From assembly GCA_050485785.1 (NCBI GenBank), contig JBJHCA010000047.1:1-24916 (forward strand): DNA of 24,916 nt. The letters run 5' to 3'. Below, in pieces: positions 8,671 to 16,805 of the stretch; the stretch's first letter is position 1, and the number at the start of each line of letters is the position of its first letter. Under the pieces are notes generated by a model, which saw only the letters and a program-made list of their open reading frames with translations, made no database searches and had not been told where the DNA came from. The DNA comes from JBJHCA01 sp050485785. Its GTDB lineage: Bacteria > Bacteroidota > Bacteroidia > Chitinophagales > Saprospiraceae. A program made the position numbers and the translations under genes.

Positions 8671-8693
8671 ACAGTGAATACGAGACAGCAGGA

Positions 8694-9161
8694 TTAGCGT
8701 GTTCCTGCGCAGATTTCATCAAAAGTTCCGGCTTTGTGGAAGCGCAGTTCGTTAATGACGGTATGGTTATTAACGGGATAATGAATTTCCATCATCATTT
8801 CACAACCATCATGGCCTCCGGTAAGCACCACATAAACCTTGTGAATTCCTTTTTCGGAGTCTACTTTTTCTGAAAGTCGGTAGAATCCCTGGTGGAATTC
8901 AGGAAGTAATTTTGCTGCAGCAGCCACATTGGCTTCAAACTTTTCATTCATTATGCGCTCCTGATTGGAGGTAAATGATGCCAGGCCATCTGCATTGTTT
9001 TGATGGAGCAACCATACTATACGGTGTGCCATCTGCATTTGGTCAGACTCTACGTATTGCTGTTCATGAGCATTTTGCGCGAAGGCTGAAAATCCGATGA
9101 GCAGGGTAAACATGGCAGCCAAAGAAAAACGAAGCATAATAATTGGGTTTTTGTTCAACAT
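8694..9161 (-). CDS. Small exported protein of unknown function
   Basis: I do not recognise this 155-residue protein with certainty. It has a clear Sec signal peptide (MLRFSLAAMFTLLIGFSAFA, cleavage likely before QNAHEQ), then about 125 residues with a helical first half and a beta-like second half (HKVYVVLTGG, MMMEIHYPV). The general layout recalls small SnoaL/DUF3887-like accumulation domains, but I would not assign it. The first ATG (9161) directly abuts the TAA of the TonB-dependent receptor gene. A second ATG nine codons in (9137) gives a more standard signal peptide and may be the real start. The abutting genes suggest co-transcription with the receptor; a strong terminator follows. Confidence 0.75.
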   Translation of the reverse strand: MLNKNPIIMLRFSLAAMFTLLIGFSAFAQNAHEQQYVESDQMQMAHRIVWLLHQNNADGLASFTSNQERIMNEKFEANVAAAAKLLPEFHQGFYRLSEKVDSEKGIHKVYVVLTGGHDGCEMMMEIHYPVNNHTVINELRFHKAGTFDEICAGTR

Positions 9162-11684
9162 TTAAAATTCGAGCCTAAATTTAAGATTAATTCTTCGAGA
9201 TGTCAAATAGTTTGAAATGGCGTATTGGGTATTATACACCGTCCTGATCCATGTATTTGACGCAGAATTGGCTACCTGCATGAGATTGAAGACTTCGAGG
9301 CTCACCCAGGCGCTTTCAGAAAATCGAAGGAAATGTCGCGGATTTGACATTCTTTTTTTCTCATCGAACAACAAAAATGAAAATCCTATATCAATCCGAT
9401 GGTAGGGTCGATACCTGTATGTATTGCGATATTCGATATTATTTTCTGGAATTCCGAATGGCAGCCCGGTACCTACGGCAAAGTTGAGATGGGTTTTGAA
9501 GTTCTCGTTGTTGGGCAGGTAATCCTGGAAAAAAACGTTGAGGGTCACTAGCTGATCAGTAGGGCGGGGTACGTCTTTAACTTCGATGGCTTCGTCTACG
9601 CCCAGTTCTCTTTTCAGGTGCTGAATATTATGGAATCGTTCCCTGGTTCTCATCAATGACAGGTTGATCCAGCTTTCAGCATTGGGTACCAGCTCACCAT
9701 TCAGTCTGAAATCGATGCCCATAGCATAACCCGAGGCAATATTATCTCCATAGTACCTTATCCTTACATTCTCCAGGTCAAAAGGAACCAGATCCCACAA
9801 ATGCTTGTAATAAGCCTCCGCAATAAACCTGAAAGGTGTATCGTCAGCTCCCACCTTGAAATCGCGACTGTACCCGGCTACAACATGAGCAGACTTTTGG
9901 GAAACCACATTTTTGTTGATACTGCCGTCGAGTCCTCTTAATTCCCGGTAAAACGGGGGTTGATAGTACAGTCCTCCGGATAGCGTCCAGGTAATGTCTT
10001 CTGATATGGCCAGGGGGCGGTAAAGTATCAGTAACCTGGGGCTGAAAATAGCCTCTCCGGTGTAATCCCAAAGCCCGGCCCGCACACCTGCCGTAACGGC
10101 CATTTCCCTGATTCCGGGTTGTCTGTAGCTCCATGTATTTTGCAAAAATGCATTGTAACGCATGCTGCTGAGTTCGATATTGCTTTTTATGGCATATAGT
10201 ACATTGACCTGGGATTCACTGAATGGCAGTGAATAACCGGCGGAATCCAGTCGCTCCCATTCATTTAGCCTGTCGGAAATGCGTTCATGGCGTGTACTTA
10301 GTCCCCATCTCAGGTAGTTGCCGTACTCCCCTGTGGATGTGGTTACATTATTAAAAGTGTATCCGCCTCTGTGTTCGGCTACTGCCACAGTTGACGTGAG
10401 GTAATTACGGGCAAAATGATGCATGGAACCGGCACCGATCACACCTCCCATTTCTCCGAAATCTTCTGAGCCAAAATCTATAACCAGCTCTCCCAGTAAA
10501 TAGTCACCAATTATGTCGAACCGCTCGTTTTCACGACTCTGGTAGGCATAGGCCATCCACTTGAGGTACATGTTGTTGCTGCGGGGCAGGTTAGTGAATG
10601 ATACTCCGGTCATGGATGTGGTGAAATCATCCAGCTCAGAACCCTGAAAAACGGTGCGAAATACGAGGGCAAAATCAATCAGTCCCTTGGCGGTAGTGCG
10701 TTCTACAGGAATAAAGCGGTAAACACTGCGGGAATAGTTCCCGATCCATTCCATTTGCCAGGTTTCAGAAAGATCGTAAAGTAAATTGGCCTGAATGTCA
10801 TAAAAATTGGGAGAATATTCGCCCCTGGTTTCCAATGAGCTGAGCAGGTACTGTGTGGTTTTGTACCTTGCTCCTATCAGGTAGCGAAGTGCCCGGTTGC
10901 CCGATGTGTTGATCTTACCTTCCGTGTGCGCCGAGCTTCCCAGCAAACTAAAGCTTACCGATGACCGGGCCGTATCAGGCCGTTTGTAATGGATATCCAG
11001 CACACTGCTCATTTTGTCGCCGTACCGGGCCTGGAAACCACCGGATGAGAATGATAGTTCCCTGATCAGATCCATATTGGGGAATGATAAACCTTCCTGC
11101 TGACCTGAACGGATAAGCAGTGGACGGTAAATTTCAAAATCGTTGACATACACCAGGTTTTCATCGTAATTTCCACCGCGGACAGAGTACTGAGAACTCA
11201 GTTCATTACTGCCCCGAACTCCTATGGCCAAAGCCGGCAGCAGATATTCGATGCTCATAGTGGCATTGGGAAGCATGATGGCATCCCTCACGCCCTCGCG
11301 CAGCATACCGTCACCCATTATTCGGTCAGCCCTGACTTCAATAGCAGTAATCATGTCTTCGGTAGGGGCAATGATGATTTCAACAAAATGTAATCCGGAA
11401 AAAGGCACCGCAACTGACCTGGTTCCGTAATTGATATGAGAAATTCGCAGTACAACAGAGTCTGCACAAGCGATCCTCAAGTTAAACCGGCCTGATTCAT
11501 CGGTGGTAGTACCAATGGCATCTGATTCAGAAAAAACGTTGACCAGTTCCACAGGCTGACTGCTTATGCTGTCGGTGATCAGACCCCTGAACGTACACAG
11601 TTCAGTTTGCGGGTACAGGTCTGTGGCAGCAATCAGGGAAAAAATGACAATGAGGACAGATATCCGGGTATAGCAATTGGCCAT
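9162..11684 (-). CDS. TonB-dependent outer-membrane receptor with carboxypeptidase-regulatory-like domain
   Basis: An 840-residue outer-membrane protein. Order: signal peptide (about 1-26, ISVLIVIFSLIAATDLYPQ), a carboxypeptidase-regulatory-like domain (about 30-106, TFRGLITDSISSQPVELVNV), a plug domain containing YSVRGGNYDENLVYVNDFE near 166-184, and a long beta-barrel rich in aromatic strand ends, finishing in LKFRLEF with the terminal Phe expected for Bam-dependent barrels. Such receptors import substrates such as siderophores, cobalamin or oligomers using TonB energy. No SusD partner is next to it, so a polysaccharide-uptake pair is not indicated, and the substrate is unknown. I chose ATG 11684 rather than 11726 because it starts the signal peptide directly. 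Transcription probably starts at the -7 box at 11793-11786. Confidence 0.9.
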   Translation of the reverse strand: MANCYTRISVLIVIFSLIAATDLYPQTELCTFRGLITDSISSQPVELVNVFSESDAIGTTTDESGRFNLRIACADSVVLRISHINYGTRSVAVPFSGLHFVEIIIAPTEDMITAIEVRADRIMGDGMLREGVRDAIMLPNATMSIEYLLPALAIGVRGSNELSSQYSVRGGNYDENLVYVNDFEIYRPLLIRSGQQEGLSFPNMDLIRELSFSSGGFQARYGDKMSSVLDIHYKRPDTARSSVSFSLLGSSAHTEGKINTSGNRALRYLIGARYKTTQYLLSSLETRGEYSPNFYDIQANLLYDLSETWQMEWIGNYSRSVYRFIPVERTTAKGLIDFALVFRTVFQGSELDDFTTSMTGVSFTNLPRSNNMYLKWMAYAYQSRENERFDIIGDYLLGELVIDFGSEDFGEMGGVIGAGSMHHFARNYLTSTVAVAEHRGGYTFNNVTTSTGEYGNYLRWGLSTRHERISDRLNEWERLDSAGYSLPFSESQVNVLYAIKSNIELSSMRYNAFLQNTWSYRQPGIREMAVTAGVRAGLWDYTGEAIFSPRLLILYRPLAISEDITWTLSGGLYYQPPFYRELRGLDGSINKNVVSQKSAHVVAGYSRDFKVGADDTPFRFIAEAYYKHLWDLVPFDLENVRIRYYGDNIASGYAMGIDFRLNGELVPNAESWINLSLMRTRERFHNIQHLKRELGVDEAIEVKDVPRPTDQLVTLNVFFQDYLPNNENFKTHLNFAVGTGLPFGIPENNIEYRNTYRYRPYHRIDIGFSFLLFDEKKRMSNPRHFLRFSESAWVSLEVFNLMQVANSASNTWIRTVYNTQYAISNYLTSRRINLKFRLEF

Positions 11685-11785
11685 GCCTTGATTTTCGATA
11701 TATGGACGAACGAGGGAAAACAACATTCAATTATTCTGAGTCCGGTAAAAGCGCGAAAATAGCCTATTTAGCCGTAAATGAACTG

Positions 11786-11793
11786 CAAAGGTA
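11786..11793 (-). promoter_or_regulatory. -7 box for the TonB-dependent receptor gene
   Basis: The minus strand reads TACCTTTG, a full match to TAnnTTTG. No TTG is present at the expected distance upstream. It lies about 100 bases before the receptor ATG and only 14 bases from an oppositely directed -7 box. Confidence 0.45.
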
Positions 11794-11807
11794 AGCGGCA
11801 ATTTTTT

Positions 11808-11815
11808 TAGCTTTG
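11808..11815 (+). promoter_or_regulatory. -7 box for the MazG-like gene
   Basis: TAGCTTTG matches TAnnTTTG fully and lies 37 bases before the ATG at 11853. No good TTG is present upstream at 19-21 nt; that region is instead occupied by the divergent -7 box. Confidence 0.45.
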
Positions 11816-11852
11816 CGTGCAGTATTCCATGCTTTGTTAATCAACAGTTCAC

Positions 11853-12335
11853 ATGAAAGAAGCCAAAGCCCTGCAGCACGTAGCTGCTTTCCACCGCACT
11901 TTTAAGCACCCCGTTGTTTCCCGGCCAGCCATTCCCGCAGCTGATCGCTGTAATTTGCGGGTCAACTTATTGCAGGAGGAGCTGAACGAGCTCAAGGCTG
12001 CCATAGAAGACGGGGATATGATAGAGATTGCCGATGCACTTTGCGATCTGCAATATGTATTGAGTGGTGCCATTCTGGAATTTGGTCTGGGGGAGTATTT
12101 CAGCGATCTGTTTGAGGAAGTACAGCGCAGCAATATGAGTAAGGCCTGCAATACCCTGGCAGAGGCAGAAGAAACGGTTCGCTATTTTGAAAAACGGGAT
12201 GGCACCGAATGCTATATCCGCGAAGAAAATGGCCTGTATCTGGTTTACCGTAAACATGACCACAAGACGCTCAAGAGCATCAACTACTCCCCGGCCAGGC
12301 TTGACAATATTTTGAATGGCTCCGTTAAAGGCTAA
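11853..12335 (+). CDS. MazG/PRA-PH-like nucleoside triphosphate pyrophosphohydrolase
   Basis: A 160-residue all-alpha protein with the metal-binding signature of the MazG/phosphoribosyl-ATP pyrophosphohydrolase fold: Glu42, Glu43 and Glu46 in QEELNEL, then Glu58 and Asp61 in EIADALCDLQYV, plus SNMSK further on. Members hydrolyse (d)NTPs or phosphoribosyl-ATP to monophosphates with Mg. The roughly 50-residue C-terminal tail (GTECYIREENGLYLVYRK) is longer than in HisE and is seen in stand-alone NTP pyrophosphohydrolases of Bacteroidota, so a house-cleaning role is more likely than histidine synthesis; no his genes are nearby. It is monocistronic in this window and ends 7 bases before the convergent CNNM-type gene. 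Confidence 0.78.
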   Translation: MKEAKALQHVAAFHRTFKHPVVSRPAIPAADRCNLRVNLLQEELNELKAAIEDGDMIEIADALCDLQYVLSGAILEFGLGEYFSDLFEEVQRSNMSKACNTLAEAEETVRYFEKRDGTECYIREENGLYLVYRKHDHKTLKSINYSPARLDNILNGSVKG

Positions 12336-12342
12336 TCATGGT

Positions 12343-13647
12343 TCAGCTGCCATCCAAAGGAGTTTCGGGAGAGTTTTCCACGAAATTCTTATCGTAAATC
12401 GTTACCCGTACCGTTTCTATTTTGGTTTCACTCACCAGGTCGAAAGTAAATTTCAGGTGGTCGAAAATGGCGGATTCGCCTTGTTCGGGAATGGACTCCA
12501 GTGTGCGGATGATATATCCCGACAATGTATTGTATTCGCCTTCAGGAAGCCTCAGTTCAGGGTATTTTTCGTTGAGGTAATTGATTTCAAGTCGGCCTGA
12601 AAACAAGAATGTGCGGTCATCCAGTTTTTTATCGATGTATTCTTCTTCATCGTACTCGTCCTCAATTTCACCAAAAATCTCTTCCAGAATATCTTCGAGG
12701 GTAATGAGACCGGATACTCCACCAAACTCATCCACCACGTAGGCCATATTGGTTCGGTCCTTGATGAATTTATTGAGAAGGTCATGTACACGCATCACTT
12801 CGGGTACGGGTTGTATGGGCATCATCATGGCAGCAATGTTGCCTGGGCCGGAAAACAGGCTTTGGTGGTGAATGTAGCCTTCAATGTTGTCAATACCGCC
12901 ATGGGTCACAATTATTCGTGACAGCCTGGATTCGGCAATCAATTTTTTGAGTTCGGTCAGAGAGGCATCTATATCGATGTATTGTATTTCCTTGCGGGGA
13001 ATCATACAGTCTTTTACCCTTACCTTAGTGAGATAAAGTGCATTTTCAAAGAGCTCCTTATCGATGTCTTCGTGGGTATCCGTGCGGGTACTACGGATGA
13101 AGTTTTCGAGATCGAGACGGGTGAATACCAGTTCGTTGGTCGACATTTGTCCTCTGGTTACCAGTCTGAGTACCGCCTGTGATGATTTTACCATGAACCA
13201 TGAAACCGGAACCAAAAGTATGCGCAAAAATCCCAGCGGGTAAGCCAGCATAGAAATAAGCTGATTGGCATAAAGCCTGAAAAGTATTTTGGGAATGAAT
13301 TCTCCCACAAACAGAACCACCAGAGTAGTACTGACCGTGATCATTGCGAAAGATACCAAGCCCTGTTGTTCAATATTGGCAGGCAGTAAAACCTCCTCAA
13401 ACAATCGGGTCATGTACATGCCAAAGATCACCAGGGCAATATTGTTACCCACCAGCATGGTGCCCAGAAAATTTCCCGGATTCTGATAAAAACCCGACAA
13501 CAGCCGGCCTTTGTAGTTTCCTTTTTTGGCTTGCAGTTCGATACGAAGGCGATCTGCACTGATGTAGGCTATTTCCGAACCGGAAAAAAGTGCTGAAAGC
13601 AGCAGGGCGGCCAATAAAATGATCAAATATCCCGTAACCGGATCCAT
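12343..13647 (-). CDS. CNNM/CBS-domain membrane protein (hemolysin C / CorC / GldE-like family)
   Basis: A 434-residue protein with the standard order of this family: an N-terminal CNNM (DUF21) membrane domain with four hydrophobic stretches (about 5-22, 60-80, 97-117, 131-152) and signatures SGSEIAYIS at 22-30 and GEFIPK at 115-120; two CBS domains (about 210-330) containing VDEFGG at 305-310 and ITLEDILEEIFGEIEDE; and a C-terminal CorC/HlyC domain (about 345-425). Relatives are implicated in magnesium efflux. A Bacteroidota paralogue, GldE, is linked to gliding and T9SS function but is normally found beside gldD, which is absent here. It is 49 bases downstream of mqnC on the same strand. 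TACCTTTA (minus, 13659-13652) could be its own -7 box. Confidence 0.88.
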   Translation of the reverse strand: MDPVTGYLIILLAALLLSALFSGSEIAYISADRLRIELQAKKGNYKGRLLSGFYQNPGNFLGTMLVGNNIALVIFGMYMTRLFEEVLLPANIEQQGLVSFAMITVSTTLVVLFVGEFIPKILFRLYANQLISMLAYPLGFLRILLVPVSWFMVKSSQAVLRLVTRGQMSTNELVFTRLDLENFIRSTRTDTHEDIDKELFENALYLTKVRVKDCMIPRKEIQYIDIDASLTELKKLIAESRLSRIIVTHGGIDNIEGYIHHQSLFSGPGNIAAMMMPIQPVPEVMRVHDLLNKFIKDRTNMAYVVDEFGGVSGLITLEDILEEIFGEIEDEYDEEEYIDKKLDDRTFLFSGRLEINYLNEKYPELRLPEGEYNTLSGYIIRTLESIPEQGESAIFDHLKFTFDLVSETKIETVRVTIYDKNFVENSPETPLDGS

Positions 13648-13696
13648 GGCTTAAAGGTAAGCAAATCTTTGTCAGAAGGAGCAGACTTTGTGAAAG

Positions 13697-14839
13697 CTAG
13701 TCTACTATCATGCCTGCCGTATCCAGGGTTTGCTGACGAATATCGCGTGGCAATTCCCTGAATTCATATTGCTGGGTTCTGAGCTGCGGTTCAAAACCGG
13801 CTTCCCGGATAGCGCTTTGAATGCCATTGGCCGTAAACCGGAATGGCGCTCCTGCAGCTGATACCACATTTTCCTCGATCATGATGCTACCCCAGTCATT
13901 GGCTCCGGCATGGAGGCACAGCTGAGCCACATGTTTGCCTACGGTAAGCCATGAGGCCTGAATATTGACAATGTTAGGCAGCATAATGCGGCTGAGGGCA
14001 ATCATTCGCAGGTATTCGTCACCGGTAACTTCATTTCTGGCTCTGCGCAGTTTTTTGAGCATGGTATCCTCGTCCTGAAAAGGCCAGGGAATAAAGGCAA
14101 TAAAGCCTTTGGCATCTTCGGGTTTTTCATCCTGCACTTCGCGAATGGCCACCAGATGCTCAAACCTTTCCATATTGGTTTCCACATGGCCAAACATCAT
14201 GGTGGCCGATGTGGTAAGCCTTAGCTGATGTGCCGCACGCATAACATCCAGCCATTCCCTGCCGGAACATTTTCCCCGGGAAATCAAGCGCCGTACACGA
14301 TCAGCCAGTATTTCGGCACCGGCCCCGGGCAGGGAATCCAGTCCCGCATCCATAAGGGCTTGTAATACTTCGGTATGGCTGGCCTGCTCCAGTTTTGCAA
14401 TGTGGGCAATTTCCGGTGGCCCCAGGGCGTGAAGTTTAAGGGTTGGGAACATAGCTTTAAGCGACCTGAAGAGATCCACGTAATACTGAAGCCCCAGATC
14501 AGGATGGTGACCACCCTGCAAGAGCAGCTGATCACCACCATAGCTAAACAGTTCCGTAATCTTCTCGCGATATTCATCCAGACTGGTGATATAACTTTCA
14601 TGATGACCGGGACGCCGGTAAAAATTGCAAAATTTGCAATTGGCGATGCATACGTTGGTGGTGTTAGAATTGCGGTCGATAATCCACGTAACTTTGCCAT
14701 GGGGAACCTGTTGTTTCCGAAGCTGATCGGCTGCCCAGACCAGGTCTGCAGAAGCTGCATGTTCAAACAGAAAAAGACCTTCCTCGGCGGTCAGTTTGTC
14801 TAAGTGGAGGGCTCTTTCGAGCAGTGTATTTATCTTCAT
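13697..14839 (-). CDS. mqnC: Cyclic dehypoxanthinyl futalosine synthase MqnC (radical SAM)
   Basis: A 380-residue radical SAM enzyme with the 4Fe-4S motif CIANCKFC (Cys64, Cys68, Cys71) followed by NFYRRPG. Features favouring MqnC over its paralogues MqnE and CofH are LLQGGHHPDLGLQYYVDL, LPGAGAEILADRVR, ATMMFGHVETNMER and the C-terminal NDWGSIMIEENVVSAAG. MqnC cyclises dehypoxanthine futalosine in the futalosine route to menaquinone. Its presence implies this organism makes menaquinone by that route and not by the classical MenFDHCEB route. No other mqn genes are in the window, so the pathway is dispersed. It is divergent from rimP. The start at 14839 gives a normal N-terminus. Confidence 0.93.
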   Translation of the reverse strand: MKINTLLERALHLDKLTAEEGLFLFEHAASADLVWAADQLRKQQVPHGKVTWIIDRNSNTTNVCIANCKFCNFYRRPGHHESYITSLDEYREKITELFSYGGDQLLLQGGHHPDLGLQYYVDLFRSLKAMFPTLKLHALGPPEIAHIAKLEQASHTEVLQALMDAGLDSLPGAGAEILADRVRRLISRGKCSGREWLDVMRAAHQLRLTTSATMMFGHVETNMERFEHLVAIREVQDEKPEDAKGFIAFIPWPFQDEDTMLKKLRRARNEVTGDEYLRMIALSRIMLPNIVNIQASWLTVGKHVAQLCLHAGANDWGSIMIEENVVSAAGAPFRFTANGIQSAIREAGFEPQLRTQQYEFRELPRDIRQQTLDTAGMIVD

Positions 14840-14939
14840 TGTTCCTGCATGTTTTTGCCGGGCGGTAAATATAACCCCATTTGCGGAAGAATGTTAAAGG
14901 AGCTGATCACAATAAGTATAAATAACGGAACAATTTTTG

Positions 14940-14947
14940 TACCTTTG
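14940..14947 (+). promoter_or_regulatory. -7 box of the rimP-nusA-infB operon promoter
   Basis: TACCTTTG matches the Bacteroidota -7 consensus fully and precedes rimP by 55 bases. No TTG is found at the normal -33 distance. The implied transcription start (about 14953) lies only about 10 bases before the leader hairpin. Confidence 0.55.
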
Positions 14948-14962
14948 CAGTGTTTTCTGACG

Positions 14963-14988
14963 AGGGGGCCGAAAAAGCCCCTTTTTTT
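14963..14988 (+). promoter_or_regulatory. Terminator-like hairpin in the rimP leader (possible attenuator)
   Basis: GGGGC (14965-14969) pairs with GCCCC (14977-14981) around the loop CGAAAAA. The stem is extensible by G-T and A-T pairs, and seven Ts follow (14982-14988). The form is that of an intrinsic terminator, but it sits between the promoter and the rimP ATG, 13 bases before the start codon. Read-through must therefore occur, which suggests attenuation of an operon that itself encodes the elongation factor NusA. Confidence 0.6.
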
Positions 14989-15001
14989 GTGGATAATACC
15001 T

Positions 15002-15478
15002 ATGGACAACAAACTGAGTCTGGTAGAAAAATTGATTGCTGCAAAATGCAGTGAGGAGGAGTTTTCAGCATATTTTCCCGTAAATTGCAAGTATCACGAG
15101 GCTTCCAATAAAATTGAAGTATTTATTGACGGTGACAGCGGCGTAAATCTCGGGGTGCTGAGTGCAATGACGCGATATCTGCGCAAAGAGCTGGAACTGC
15201 AATACGGTGAGGAGGATGATTTCAGTCTCGAAGTTTCGAGTCCGGGAGTGGGATCGCCGCTGGTTAAGACGCGGCAGTACCATGCCAATATGGGCCGGCA
15301 GATGGAAGTGTTAACCCATGAAGGTATAAAGCACAGTGGAAAATTGCTGGAGGTTGCTGAGGATAGCATTTTGTTGGGCTCTGCTTCAAAAGGCAAAGCC
15401 GGAAAAATCCCTGCAGAGCCGGTAGAGATAATGTTTGAAGCCATCAAGGAAGCCAGGGTAATGGCTGGATTTAAATAG
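15002..15478 (+). CDS. rimP: Ribosome maturation factor RimP
   Basis: A 158-residue cytoplasmic protein matching RimP, needed for maturation of the 30S subunit. The N-terminal domain shows the conserved segments VEKLIAAK and VFIDGDSGVNLGVLSAMTRYL, then FSLEVSSPGVGSPL, the most conserved RimP signature; the C-terminal SH3-like domain starts near residue 95 (GRQMEVLTHEG). The frame is open further upstream to 14804, but that extension would run through the promoter and leader hairpin and overlap mqnC, so ATG 15002 is chosen. It is first in the conserved rimP-nusA-infB order, 28 bases before nusA. Confidence 0.95.
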   Translation: MDNKLSLVEKLIAAKCSEEEFSAYFPVNCKYHEASNKIEVFIDGDSGVNLGVLSAMTRYLRKELELQYGEEDDFSLEVSSPGVGSPLVKTRQYHANMGRQMEVLTHEGIKHSGKLLEVAEDSILLGSASKGKAGKIPAEPVEIMFEAIKEARVMAGFK

Positions 15479-15506
15479 ATTCATCAAATAATTAAACAAC
15501 AAAGCA

Positions 15507-16739
15507 ATGGGTCTTGTAGATAATTTTTCGGAATTCAAGGAACTCAAAAATATGGACCGCCCTACCATGATCAGGGTGATGGAGGATGTGATGAAAACGC
15601 TGATCAGGAAGAAGTTTGGCACGGAAGACAACTTTGAAGTGATTGTGAATACTGACAGAGGTGACCTTGAATTGTGGCGTGTACGGGAGATAGTGGCCGA
15701 TGGTCAGGTTGAAGACGATCGCACGCAGATTTCGTTATCTGAGGCCAAGGCCATCGAGCCGGACTATGAAATAGGGGATGAGTGTTACCAGCAGTTGTTT
15801 CTGGAGGATTTTGGCCGGCGTAGCATAATGGCAGCCCGGCAGACGCTGATTTCCAGGATCATGGATCTGGAGAAGGACGAAGTATTCAAGAAATACTCGG
15901 ACCGGATAGGGGAGATCATTCTGGGCGAAGTGCATCAGATTTTGAAGCGCGATGTGCTGGTGATTGATGATGTAACCGGAACGGAGCTTGTACTTCCCCG
16001 CTCGGAAACCATCCGCGGTGATTTTTTCCGGAAGGGAGATATGGTTCGGGCCATTATCAAGGAGGTTGTGATGAAGAACAACAATCCGCAGGTGATCATT
16101 TCACGGACGGATAACAAATTTCTGGAGAAGCTTCTTGAGCAGGAAGTTCCCGAAATTGAAGATGGACTGATTACCATCCGCAAAATAGTGCGCAGCCCGG
16201 GAGAGCGCGCCAAGGTGGCGGTAGAGTCCTATGATGACCGCATTGACCCCGTAGGTGCCTGTGTGGGCATGAAGGGCTCGCGGATACATGGTATAGTTCG
16301 CGAGCTTCGCAATGAGAACATTGATATAATCAACTATACCAATAATGAAACCCTGCTGATACAACGTTCGTTAACTCCGGCCAAGGTAAGCAGGATTGAT
16401 CTTGATCCCGGGGCCAGGCGTGCATCTGTGTACCTGAATCAGGATCAGGTATCGTTGGCCATTGGCAAAGGCGGTAAAAACATAAAGCTGGCCAGTATGC
16501 TGACCGGCTATGAGATTGATGTTTACCGCGAGGATGATGATGAGGGATACGATGTAGACCTAGATGAATTTGCCGACGAGATTGACGGTTGGGTGATTGA
16601 TCAGCTTAAGGCCATTGGTTGTGATACTGCCAAGACGGTGTTGAGCCTGTCTTCTGAAGAATTGGCCCGGAGGACTGATCTGGAAGAAGAAACCATACTT
16701 GAAGTGATGCGAATACTGGCCGAGGAATTTGAACAGTAA
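15507..16739 (+). CDS. nusA: Transcription termination/antitermination factor NusA
   Basis: A 410-residue NusA. It has the N-terminal RNA-polymerase-binding domain (about 1-125, DRPTMIRVMEDVMKTLIRKK), an S1 domain (about 130-200, DVTGTELVLPRSE), KH1 (PVGACVGMKGSRIHGIV) and KH2 with the GKGGKN loop at 320-325. The C-terminal tail (about 350-410) includes an acidic stretch (REDDDEGYDVDLDEFADEID) and a short helix-hairpin-helix-like segment (KAIGCDTAKTVLSLSSEELA). It lacks the two full AR repeats of the E. coli protein, which is usual outside Proteobacteria. NusA modulates pausing, termination and antitermination, and could act on the hairpin in its own operon leader. Confidence 0.96.
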   Translation: MGLVDNFSEFKELKNMDRPTMIRVMEDVMKTLIRKKFGTEDNFEVIVNTDRGDLELWRVREIVADGQVEDDRTQISLSEAKAIEPDYEIGDECYQQLFLEDFGRRSIMAARQTLISRIMDLEKDEVFKKYSDRIGEIILGEVHQILKRDVLVIDDVTGTELVLPRSETIRGDFFRKGDMVRAIIKEVVMKNNNPQVIISRTDNKFLEKLLEQEVPEIEDGLITIRKIVRSPGERAKVAVESYDDRIDPVGACVGMKGSRIHGIVRELRNENIDIINYTNNETLLIQRSLTPAKVSRIDLDPGARRASVYLNQDQVSLAIGKGGKNIKLASMLTGYEIDVYREDDDEGYDVDLDEFADEIDGWVIDQLKAIGCDTAKTVLSLSSEELARRTDLEEETILEVMRILAEEFEQ

Positions 16740-16774
16740 TCGGGTAGGGCAAAGCGAAACCCTGTATGGATGAA

Positions 16775-16805
16775 TTGCAGGGGAGCGGGAATTGTTTTAC
16801 CTTCG
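16775..16805 (+). promoter_or_regulatory. Internal promoter before infB
   Basis: TTG (16775-16777), 20 nt spacer, TACCTTCG (16798-16805): correct spacing and 5 of 6 fixed -7 positions for the Bacteroidota vegetative promoter. It lies in the 104-base nusA-infB gap, so infB can be transcribed separately from rimP-nusA. It also argues against any infB start upstream of 16844. Confidence 0.55.

Noticed and set aside
9162..11684. TonB receptor considered as a SusC of a polysaccharide-utilisation locus
   Set aside because: No SusD-like gene is adjacent, and the NagZ-like glycosidase downstream is of the peptidoglycan-recycling type and lies past a terminator.
11853..12335. MazG-like gene considered as HisE or as a phage-defence nucleotide-depletion effector
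   Set aside because: There are no histidine genes and no defence neighbours; the C-terminal tail and context fit a stand-alone house-cleaning enzyme better.
14804..15001. 66-codon N-terminal extension of RimP
   Set aside because: It would overlap the start of mqnC and translate through the promoter and the leader hairpin; homology to RimP starts at 15002.
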